A stretch of 41,673 bases of DNA from Candidatus Crickella merdequi. Lineage in GTDB: Bacteria > Bacillota > Clostridia > Peptostreptococcales > Anaerovoracaceae. The first letter of the stretch is position 1. Each line of letters begins with the position of its first letter. Shown here in pieces: positions 1-8,147 of the stretch. The notes under the pieces were generated by a model. The model made no database searches. It was not told where the DNA came from and saw nothing but the letters and a program-made list of their open reading frames with translations. Both the position numbers and the translations under genes were made by a program. The stretch covers positions 1-41,673 of the forward strand of contig JAGHUT010000017.1 of the NCBI GenBank assembly GCA_018064645.1, in the 5' to 3' direction.

Positions 1-1
1 G

Positions 2-226
2 TATAGAATTAACATTAGCAATATAACAGCAGCAAAGAAGAGCATTTTAAGTACTGCAGCGTGTGTTGCGATTATGGCGGGCGCCCTTTTGTCTGGAATA
101 GGATCCTCGGGGCTTGCTCTTGCTGGTAACGTTTGCGCGGCTCTTGGTGCGTTTGCTCAGCTGGGTATGAGTGCAGCAGAATTAAAAAAGTGTGTTACTG
201 TTACACAGATAAAGAAATATTATTAA
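2..226 (+). CDS. C-terminal part of a bacteriocin-like hydrophobic peptide (start lies upstream of window)
   Basis: Open frame from position 2 to TAA 224-226: YRINISNITAAKKSIL...GMSAAELKKCVTVTQIKKYY. Shares the YRxxxSN start and SAxxLKKxxTVT end with the peptide at 3161-3508; Ala/Gly-rich helical core. Confidence 0.65.
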   Translation, partial: YRINISNITAAKKSILSTAACVAIMAGALLSGIGSSGLALAGNVCAALGAFAQLGMSAAELKKCVTVTQIKKYY

Positions 227-236
227 GGAGATGTAT

Positions 237-419
237 ATGACTTCAATTTTGGGAAACCTTTTAATTTTATTTGCGGCGTTGCTTGTAATGATGATTAATT
301 GGGGTGAATTTAAAAAAGCAAGAATATCTGGGGACAAAGCTCGCGAAAAAAAGCTTTTGTTATCGTATTGCTTTCTGACGATAGCAGTGATTATAGAGGC
401 CGTTTTGATTGCAAGTTAA
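237..419 (+). CDS. Small two-TM basic membrane protein, candidate immunity protein
   Basis: 60 aa, TM - Lys/Arg-rich loop (KAREKK) - TM; AAGGAG 6 nt upstream of ATG 237; directly follows peptide gene. Confidence 0.55.
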   Translation: MTSILGNLLILFAALLVMMINWGEFKKARISGDKAREKKLLLSYCFLTIAVIIEAVLIAS

Positions 420-487
420 TTAGAAGGGTCAGGATATAAGTACAGGTAAGACAAAGGAGAAATAATAAAGGTAAGAAATCAGATTCC

Positions 488-661
488 TTGGCAAGATGGC
501 CGTTCATTATTGCAATGTTACAATTGATTGCATTTACAATTATTCAAAATAAAGTGGATGGTTCAATTCAGTTTGAAGTAGCATATAGAATTAACATTGC
601 TATAGTAATAGCAAACATCGTTATTTACTATATCGCTCAGAAAAACGAAAAGTGTGATTAG
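488..661 (+). CDS. Possible third small two-TM membrane protein (start uncertain: TTG 488 or ATG 515)
   Basis: Frame reads LARWPFIIAMLQLIAFTIIQNKVDGSIQFEVAYRINIAIVIANIVIYYIAQKNEKCD*; not in supplied ORF track; no well-placed RBS. Confidence 0.35.
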   Translation: MARWPFIIAMLQLIAFTIIQNKVDGSIQFEVAYRINIAIVIANIVIYYIAQKNEKCD

Positions 662-761
662 ATAATAGATTTATACAAATAAGGAGATGCACACGGCAAT
701 AATTTGTCGTGTGCATAAAACTGTATCAAGAAATATGATACTTTGTAAAAGAAAGGTCAAA

Positions 762-1265
762 ATGAGCAAAATAGAAGTACATAAAAATAAGTCATTGAGA
801 TTAGACAATGTTCTTATAAATAAAGTGTTTAGAGTATCAACATTAGACTCTGAAAACGATTCATCTCTTGAGACATTTTCCATAGAAGCAGAAGTTGCAA
901 AGATGAATAATGAGATTATTACAAAGGGAGCACAGCCAGTCGGACCATTAGTACAGTACTCAGGGGCGAAGTTTCAATCTGATTCAGGTGTAGAGATTGA
1001 AATTTGTCTCATGATTCAGGCGGACAGATTCATAAATAACATAAATGCGACATATGTTATGGAGCCAGTTATATCTGTAAAGAATTGCATGTATACAAGA
1101 TTCACTGGATTAGAGGAAGATATTAATTTTGCATATCAGAAGATACAGGTTGAGGCTTATGAAAATGAAATCAAACTAAAAGGAAGCAGTTTTACTATTT
1201 TTTTAGATTCTGACAATGAAACAGGCTTTATCACGGCGGATATTTTTATGGAACGCAGAGCATAA
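762..1265 (+). CDS. GyrI-like/effector-binding-domain-like protein (tentative)
   Basis: MSKIEVHKNKSLRL...ITKGAQPVGPLVQYS...; pattern resembles GyrI-like small-molecule-binding proteins; AAAGG upstream of ATG 762. Confidence 0.4.
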   Translation: MSKIEVHKNKSLRLDNVLINKVFRVSTLDSENDSSLETFSIEAEVAKMNNEIITKGAQPVGPLVQYSGAKFQSDSGVEIEICLMIQADRFINNINATYVMEPVISVKNCMYTRFTGLEEDINFAYQKIQVEAYENEIKLKGSSFTIFLDSDNETGFITADIFMERRA

Positions 1266-1935
1266 TGGGCAACACAGAAACAAAGAATAGAAAAAGAGAA
1301 GAAGTTTTCTTTGCCTTTTTTATCATTATCAAATTGCAAATACCGACTGGAATCGCAGCAGCCATATTCTCATTTGGCAATGCATAAATTTACACTTGCC
1401 AAATGATCGTTGAAGCAGGGCTAGCTATTATAGGGCTTCTGCTATTGAATGTTTTCGATGACATCATGGCTAATAAAATGACCAATCGAGTTATTTGTTT
1501 TACTATTGTGGTGAGCATAGTTCAGATTGTAATGACCGGAATTTGCAATTACTTTATAGGTCTTGCAGAAATAGAATCGGTAAATGAAAATCGAATTATC
1601 GAAGTGTTTGATTTGGTAACTCCATATGTCATCATTCCTACAATTGTAATAGTTGGTCCAATTTTGGAAGAACTTATCTTCAGAAAAATACTTATTAGCT
1701 GGTTGAATTTTGCATTGGAAGGAAAAATAACAAAAAACAACGCTTGCTGATGGTGCTTGTGCTTTCAAGTGCGTTGTTTGCTACATATCATAATTGGTTT
1801 TCTCTGGCTTCGTTGCCGTACTTAATTATGGGGCTGAGTTTCGGAGTTGCGTATATGAAAACCAAGAGACTCGAAGTAGCGATAGCAGTACATTGTATGA
1901 ACAATATATTTGCAACAATACTACAGTTTGCATAA
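1265..1935 (+). pseudogene. CPBP (CAAX-protease/bacteriocin-processing) family intramembrane protease, interrupted by TAA at 1385 and a -1 frame change near 1732-1738
   Basis: EELIFR motif in frame 2 (GPILEELIFRKILI) and ATYHNW / AVHCMNNIF motifs in the -1 frame; ATG 1265 overlaps the preceding stop. Confidence 0.6.
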
Positions 1936-2011
1936 TATTGTTGGTCGTACAACGCTTGCAGAGTGTACGTATGTGAGTGTTTATTGAGATTATATATATT
2001 GAAAAACTAAA

Positions 2012-3133
2012 ATGAATAAGATTATCACATTGGATGATTTAAAAGATCATAAACTGCTGTATGAGAAAGATGTGCCGCATTTCGGATATTTAATTCTTTT
2101 ATCTATTCTGGGACTGCTCATCTCTGTTGTAATATGGTCCATGCATACACACAAACCATATATTGTTGTTGCTAACGGTGCTGTGCAGGGCATGGATAAG
2201 AACTATGTTATGAGCGAATATGGTGGGGAAATCTACGAAGTAAACATGACAGAGGGAAGTGAAATTAAGAAGGGGCAGATATTATTTAAGGTAAAAAGTA
2301 ACGAGATAGATATGCAGTTAGAACAGCTGGAAGCGCAGAGGGCAACCTATGTAGAAGCATTTTCAAATTATTCAAAACTGATACAATCTATCAACGCGGG
2401 AAGTAATTATTTTTCATCACGAAATGACAGTGACAGCTTATATTACAGTCAGTACAAAGCTTATGAAAAGCAGTTAGCGCAACAAGTTGTTGATACTGAT
2501 ACATTAAAAGAAATGGGCTATTCCGATAAAGAAATCGCTGCTGCTGTAAAGAGTAACGAGGCAGCACGAGAGCAAATTAAATATGAGGCTGTAAACGCTG
2601 CAGCACTTTCTCGTAATCAGTATCAACAGGAAATAGCGACGATAGATAGTCAAATTAAGGCGCTTGAATTGGGTGCGGAGAATTATACTGTAAAAGCAAC
2701 CACCTCAGGAAAAATACATCTGTTAAGTGAATACAAAGAGGGCATGGTGGTTCAGGCCGGAGTGCCGATAGCAAGTATATCGGATGCGGAAGGAGATAAA
2801 GCTGTGATTGAAGCTACTGTTGATGCATCAGATCGAAGTCGAATTAGTGTGGGCAATGATGTAACTGGTGTTGTTTCAGGATTGCAACAAAATGTATATG
2901 GCACTCTCAAAGGCAAGGTGGCAACCATCGATTCAGATATATCAAGTAGCGAAGATGGGAAGGAATCATATTTTAAAATCGAGATTAAACCCGAGACAAC
3001 ATTTCTGAAAACAAAGGAAGGCAAGATTATCGATATATCAAACGGTATGGCAGTAGAAGCCAGAATTGTATATGACAAGATTACATACTTCGATTATGTG
3101 TTAAATGCAATTGGTGTAAAAATAATAGAATAA
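2012..3133 (+). CDS. HlyD-family secretion accessory protein (bacteriocin export)
   Basis: N-terminal TM, biotinyl-lipoyl-like GGEIYEVNMTEGSEIKKGQILFKV, coiled coil, second half-motif YTVKATTSGKIHLL. Confidence 0.85.
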   Translation: MNKIITLDDLKDHKLLYEKDVPHFGYLILLSILGLLISVVIWSMHTHKPYIVVANGAVQGMDKNYVMSEYGGEIYEVNMTEGSEIKKGQILFKVKSNEIDMQLEQLEAQRATYVEAFSNYSKLIQSINAGSNYFSSRNDSDSLYYSQYKAYEKQLAQQVVDTDTLKEMGYSDKEIAAAVKSNEAAREQIKYEAVNAAALSRNQYQQEIATIDSQIKALELGAENYTVKATTSGKIHLLSEYKEGMVVQAGVPIASISDAEGDKAVIEATVDASDRSRISVGNDVTGVVSGLQQNVYGTLKGKVATIDSDISSSEDGKESYFKIEIKPETTFLKTKEGKIIDISNGMAVEARIVYDKITYFDYVLNAIGVKIIE

Positions 3134-3160
3134 GTTTGTTTTTATAAAGGAGGTATCACA

Positions 3161-3508
3161 ATGACATATTTAGGAGAGTTAGCGCTGCCAGAAAATGCGG
3201 TGATGATGGAAGAACTGGAGATGAGGTACATAACAGGAGGGGCTTCTTGGTCTAAGGTTATAACAACACAGAATAAGAAATACACTTATAAATATAGGGT
3301 TACTGTTAGTAATGTTAAACAAGCGACTGTAGCACTTTTGGCTGGTGGCGCAGCAACAGCTAGTCTAGTTTCTTCTTTGGCAGTCTTGGCGGGGTCTTGC
3401 GGTACAGCAGCGATATCGGCCGCTGCACAAGCAATATCATCAATAGCAGGAATAGGATATAGTGCACAACAATTAAAAAAGCTGATAACCGTAACTAGAG
3501 TAGGATAA
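3161..3508 (+). CDS. GG-leader bacteriocin-like peptide precursor
   Basis: AAAGGAGG RBS; leader ...MMEELEMRYITGG then ASWSK...; Gly/Ala-rich hydrophobic core with GxxxG/AxxxA-like spacing; paralogous to 2-226. Confidence 0.75.
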   Translation: MTYLGELALPENAVMMEELEMRYITGGASWSKVITTQNKKYTYKYRVTVSNVKQATVALLAGGAATASLVSSLAVLAGSCGTAAISAAAQAISSIAGIGYSAQQLKKLITVTRVG

Positions 3509-3519
3509 GGAGAATTAAG

Positions 3520-3690
3520 ATGACTGGCATTATATTAATCATAATAATGTTGATCCTTGGCGCAATTACACAAATTCAACTGAAGAAGAATGGCAACACC
3601 AATGCCAAAGAAAAAAAGATATCTAGCATTTTCAACATCATAGCAATAGTTCTTGGAATAACTGCAATTGTGCTTTATTTTACAGCATAG
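3520..3690 (+). CDS. Small two-TM basic membrane protein, candidate immunity protein
   Basis: 56 aa MTGIILIIIMLILGAITQIQLKKNGNTNAKEKKISSIFNIIAIVLGITAIVLYFTA; AAGGAG upstream; below 60-aa cutoff of ORF track; same layout as 237-419. Confidence 0.55.
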   Translation: MTGIILIIIMLILGAITQIQLKKNGNTNAKEKKISSIFNIIAIVLGITAIVLYFTA

Positions 3691-3822
3691 CGAAAACTGA
3701 TGTGCAGATGCAAACAGAATAGAGGTCTATAACATGAAATAGTTATACATAATAACAGTGCTTGTTGTCGGTGCAGTTGATGTTGTTACAGGTTGCGAGG
3801 CGCTGCTTAAGAAGCTTGGCTT

Positions 3823-4191
3823 CTAGCGTTTCCAGATAAAATTTATCTCTTCGGCTGTTCGAGATTCAACCGTGAAGCCAAGGTTGTCGTAAATCTGAAA
3901 AGCCCAGTGTTCAGGAGAGATAGTATAACGAATTACCTTGATATCCTGATCTTTGAGGTGATTCATCAACACATGAAGAAGCTCAGTGCCTATGCCGAAT
4001 TCGGCGTAGGCACTTTTTAAATTCATATGCATGACGGCAGAATCACCGTTTACATCAGCCCAGCAGAGACCGGCTGTTACATCACCGATGCGTGCGGCGA
4101 AGCCCTGCTCTCCGAAAGGAACTACTCTGTATGAATCCTCGTAAGGCCAGTTTTGGCGACGAGTTTTTAAATAATCTTCAAGGTAATTCAT
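3823..4191 (-). CDS. GNAT family N-acetyltransferase
   Basis: GIGTELLHVLMNHLKDQDIKVIRYTISPEHWAFQIYDNLGF pattern. Confidence 0.75.
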   Translation of the reverse strand: MNYLEDYLKTRRQNWPYEDSYRVVPFGEQGFAARIGDVTAGLCWADVNGDSAVMHMNLKSAYAEFGIGTELLHVLMNHLKDQDIKVIRYTISPEHWAFQIYDNLGFTVESRTAEEINFIWKR

Positions 4192-4196
4192 TTTGT

Positions 4197-5396
4197 CTAT
4201 CTTGTAAAATGCACGGTAATATGCATTATCTCACTGTCAGTCATTACTCTCATGTCTGGTCCGTAAACTCCGACTCCTGATGTAACGAGACTATGCATAT
4301 TGCCAACTTTAAGGTATCCCCATGAGTTCTCCCATACAAGAGGGGAGGTGACTGTCAGAGGGAAAAACTGACCGGCGTGAGTGTGTCCGCTGAGCTGCAT
4401 ATCAACGCCTGCTGCAGCGTTTTCTGCAAGTTCATCAGGCTCGTGGCTGAGAAGGAAGACTGGTCTGCTCTTGTCGAGGCCAGCCAGGAGTTCTTTCGTC
4501 TCAAGACGGTTGTTTGTACCATCGCCAGCCTTCTCTCCATCCAGGCGACCGACAATATAGAATTTATCATCGATCAGAACCGAGTCGTCTTCCAGCATTG
4601 TGAAGCCTGCTTTGCTCATGAATGCTTCAACTCGGGGATCTCTCAGGGCCTGTTCTTCAGGAGTGATAGAGAAGCCTCCAATCAGAGCCTCTGCAACATC
4701 ATGATTGCCATACACGGCATAAGTTCCATATTTGCTTTTCATGGAGCTGAGTATGGAAGCTATATGGTCTGGGTCAGACATGGCCTCATATTCATTATCT
4801 ATTATGTCACCGGCTACAAGGATAATATCCGGGTTGCAGTCATTGACTCTTTCAACCATCTGAGTCAACATGTCGGCGTCAATGCTGTAACCAAGATGGA
4901 GATCTGCAATAAGAACAATGTCCAGTTCATCAATTGATCCTGCTTCCTTGTCTACCTCAAGGTCATACAGGCTGGTGAATATATTGTCTGCGTGAATTAG
5001 TCCGTAGGCAGTAAAACTGATGCTTAAAGCGAACACAGCAATGCTCGTAAACCTGGCTATTACAGATATATCTTTTTTGTACTTGCTGCTGCCGCGATAG
5101 GCCAGCTTAACAATCAGTGACAGAACATCTGCCACAAGTGTAAAGAACACGATATACACATAGAATCCCAGCCAGTAGTTGCTGAACTTGTGTATAGCAA
5201 TTCTCGCAGCTCCATAGGGCAGCAATCCGCCGAGCAATATGGTTGAACAGCAACCGATGAACAGCAGTCCGTAGATTATGCATATCAGCTTATAGTCGTG
5301 CTTCGTGCTCAGCCTTCTGATGTAGTGAATACTCCGCCAGAGAGTATAGGCGGTCAGAAGGATATAGACTACGAGCATGAACCATATGAACCACAT
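4197..5396 (-). CDS. Membrane-anchored calcineurin-like metallophosphoesterase
   Basis: N-terminal TMs, then DLHLGY, GDIID, GNHD, SGHTHAGQ motifs. Confidence 0.9.
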   Translation of the reverse strand: MWFIWFMLVVYILLTAYTLWRSIHYIRRLSTKHDYKLICIIYGLLFIGCCSTILLGGLLPYGAARIAIHKFSNYWLGFYVYIVFFTLVADVLSLIVKLAYRGSSKYKKDISVIARFTSIAVFALSISFTAYGLIHADNIFTSLYDLEVDKEAGSIDELDIVLIADLHLGYSIDADMLTQMVERVNDCNPDIILVAGDIIDNEYEAMSDPDHIASILSSMKSKYGTYAVYGNHDVAEALIGGFSITPEEQALRDPRVEAFMSKAGFTMLEDDSVLIDDKFYIVGRLDGEKAGDGTNNRLETKELLAGLDKSRPVFLLSHEPDELAENAAAGVDMQLSGHTHAGQFFPLTVTSPLVWENSWGYLKVGNMHSLVTSGVGVYGPDMRVMTDSEIMHITVHFTR

Positions 5397-5397
5397 T

Positions 5398-7200
5398 TTA
5401 ACTGACCTCCAGATCTGCAATTACGGTATCAATCTGCTCTGCTGTCTGAACGGCGTAATCTGTAATACCTGCGCCCATATTAGGGTGGCTGTTGGAGTAA
5501 ACCATGTCTGTAACGTATACGCCTATAAGCAGGGCGGCAACAACAATTGCAATCTTCTTCGGTATGTGCCTGAAATGATTGTCAAGGAACGGGGCGAGGA
5601 GATATACAATTGCAAGACCTCCAAGTCCGAACACAAGAAGACCTTCTCCACACACACGTCCGTTAATGTTGAGGAAATATCCGTGGTAATCCCACCATTT
5701 CATTCCATCATGTGTAACCTGCAGGAACCATGATGTGAAGTACTCAACAAAGCCGCAGAGCACAATCGCAGAAATAAACTCTATAATTGGTTTTTCACGA
5801 AGCTTGTAAAGAATCAGCAGTATGAGGATTCCGCCGGAACCGTAAATTGGAAGCCACGGACCGTGAAGAACACCTCTGTTAACAAATATTCCATCTTTAA
5901 CAAGATGGATAGAAACTTCATAGCACCAGCCGATAAAGCTTACACTGAAGAACATGAAGATAATGGATGACAGGGAGTAGTGTCTCTGATACTGGACAGA
6001 ACCAAGCTTTACCTCGTCTTCTGTGTGATTCTGCATAAAGAGTCTGAATGGATACATCTCTTTAGCGATAGCAGCCTTGTGATTCTTCAGCGCAAGGCGT
6101 AAGGTTTTAATCTTCTGATACTGCTTTTCGTCATCATCGTAGAAAAGAATCAGTCCGATAGTATTCTCAAAGAATCTGCGGAGGCCTGTGTGCTGTGGGT
6201 ATTCAGCCTCGGCTTCCTTGAGTGCGTCTATTGAATCTCTGTAGTATCTGCTAAGAAGCTCTTCGTCTGCAAATTCAAAGAGGTACTTGTCATCAAGGTA
6301 ATCTGTATCCTTGATCAGCTTGTTCTTTGCATCGGCACGAACGAACTTGTAATACTCAGCCAGAGTCATTTCTCTATATGGGTTTGAGAAGAATATTCCC
6401 GATAGTCCGAAGGTTACAATTGAAAGTATATGCCAGCCGAGAAAAGACAGTTCAAGCTTGAAGGCTTCCCACTTGTGGCCATCCATCATTTTTCGCGAAA
6501 GAGTAATAGCCTCTTTGGCACCTACAGAAGGGTTCTCGGCAAGAATATATGGAACCATCATGTACGAGAATGTTTTGATAACGGCGCCTGCAACTGTCAG
6601 CATCCAGAGAACCGTATACACAGTCTTGAGAAGCTGTGCAGCAACAACATTCCAGTACTGCTTGATTCTTAAGAGATACAGCATGCGGCTGACCGGATAC
6701 TTGTCATACTGGCGCATCTCGAGAACAGCACGCTTGATTGCAATCTCCAGTGGTTTATATACCATGAAATATACCAGGAATATGAAGAGCAGACTGACTA
6801 TAACGAAAAAGCCTATGGCTGCACTCTTGCTTCCTGTAACTGACTTGATTGCATAATAGATTTTGAGCAGCAGCTTGCCTGAGCCAAAGCTGTTGGCAGC
6901 ATTGGCAAAGATTCCCTTTGCGTGCTCGAGAGAAACAATGCCGATCTTCCAGGAAATGTGCTTCTCTTCCTTAATGTAATCTGTAGTCATATCCACAGCC
7001 TGGTCGTCATGACCTTCAACGATTTTTGAATAAACCAGAGAAGCGAAATCCGAGCTTCCCTCAGCTGGCTGGCTGCGGAGTGCGTCAAGTGAGCTGCTGT
7101 AGCTGAGTCCGATTGCTGCCATGAACAGGCAGAGAACAACCATCATCCAGTATGTATTCTTAAGACGAAGGCGAGCATCTTTTTTAATTTCTTTGCGCAT
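5398..7200 (-). CDS. DUF975-like N-terminal region fused to CmpB-type putative ABC transporter permease (PF06541-like)
   Basis: C-terminal FIGWCYEV...NRGVLHGPWLPIYGSGG...WDYHGYFLNINGRVCGEGLLVFGLGG; N-terminal multi-TM DUF975-like. Confidence 0.7.
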   Translation of the reverse strand: MRKEIKKDARLRLKNTYWMMVVLCLFMAAIGLSYSSSLDALRSQPAEGSSDFASLVYSKIVEGHDDQAVDMTTDYIKEEKHISWKIGIVSLEHAKGIFANAANSFGSGKLLLKIYYAIKSVTGSKSAAIGFFVIVSLLFIFLVYFMVYKPLEIAIKRAVLEMRQYDKYPVSRMLYLLRIKQYWNVVAAQLLKTVYTVLWMLTVAGAVIKTFSYMMVPYILAENPSVGAKEAITLSRKMMDGHKWEAFKLELSFLGWHILSIVTFGLSGIFFSNPYREMTLAEYYKFVRADAKNKLIKDTDYLDDKYLFEFADEELLSRYYRDSIDALKEAEAEYPQHTGLRRFFENTIGLILFYDDDEKQYQKIKTLRLALKNHKAAIAKEMYPFRLFMQNHTEDEVKLGSVQYQRHYSLSSIIFMFFSVSFIGWCYEVSIHLVKDGIFVNRGVLHGPWLPIYGSGGILILLILYKLREKPIIEFISAIVLCGFVEYFTSWFLQVTHDGMKWWDYHGYFLNINGRVCGEGLLVFGLGGLAIVYLLAPFLDNHFRHIPKKIAIVVAALLIGVYVTDMVYSNSHPNMGAGITDYAVQTAEQIDTVIADLEVS

Positions 7201-7216
7201 CTTTAATCCTTTCCGC

Positions 7217-7987
7217 CTATCTTACTTCCAGAAGTTCAATGGTAAAATTAAGTTCTTTGCCAGCCATCTCGTGGTTGGAATCGAAGGTAACTGTCTCGTC
7301 ATCCTTTGCGATTACTGTCATGACAGTAGTGATTCCCATCATGCTTGATGATACCTGCTGACCGATCTGAATAGCATCAAGACCAGGAAGGCTGCTTAGC
7401 GGGTATGTTATTACCGCTGCAGGGTTATATTCACCATAAGCCTCAGCAGGCATAAGGTGAACATCTCTTACCTCACCCGGCATCATCTCTACAACTGCTT
7501 TGTCAAAGCCCTGTATCATAAGGCCGACACCGCAGGTATACTCAAGAGGCTGCTCTCTCTCATAAGATGAATCGAAAACACTTCCGTCATTGAATGTTCC
7601 TTTGTAATGCACTCTTACGAATCTGCCGGCGTTAGGACCTTCAATCTGAATCTCGCCTGTGTGGTCATATTCCCCTTCAGGAGTAATGATGTCACCGAAC
7701 ATCAGCTGCTCAATAGCCTTGTCTGGATCTCCTTCAGCACCTGAATAGATAGCGATATCCTTAGCTATGAGAACCTCACAGGTCTCCTGTGTAATCTCGC
7801 CACAGATAATACCGTTAATCTGCTCGTTCAGAAGGAATTCTGCAACAGCCTCAGCATCATCACAGGAGAAATCATAATCATATACAGAAACAGTTACACG
7901 ATTCTCAATATCGTATACTTTAAGTACTTTTGTTTCTTCAAAACACTGGTTAACAACTCCATCTATGCATGGTATAGCTAATCTCAT
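7217..7987 (-). CDS. NifX/NifB-like N-terminal domain fused to SlyD/FKBP-type peptidyl-prolyl isomerase
   Basis: MRLAIPCIDGVVNQCFEETKVLKVYDIE... then VRVHYKGTFNDGSVFDSSYEREQPLEYTCGVGLMIQGFDKAVVEMMPGE. Confidence 0.8.
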   Translation of the reverse strand: MRLAIPCIDGVVNQCFEETKVLKVYDIENRVTVSVYDYDFSCDDAEAVAEFLLNEQINGIICGEITQETCEVLIAKDIAIYSGAEGDPDKAIEQLMFGDIITPEGEYDHTGEIQIEGPNAGRFVRVHYKGTFNDGSVFDSSYEREQPLEYTCGVGLMIQGFDKAVVEMMPGEVRDVHLMPAEAYGEYNPAAVITYPLSSLPGLDAIQIGQQVSSSMMGITTVMTVIAKDDETVTFDSNHEMAGKELNFTIELLEVR

Positions 7988-8147
7988 TATCTAAGCCTCC
8001 TTTATTTCTGACAGATATTATACCCTTTATCACAGCCGTTCGACAGTAGCAAAGCCTAAATTGTAAATAATCTATGACAAAAAAGCCCTTATAATGTATA
8101 ATCCATAAGGTTAAGATGAAATGGTTATTTAACTAAAGGAGTAATTA

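Noticed and set aside
2-598. 15-nt repeat TATAGAATTAACATT at 2-16 and 584-598
   Set aside because: Short and AT-rich; could reflect chance or shared ancestry of peptide-locus segments, insufficient as a mobile-element repeat.
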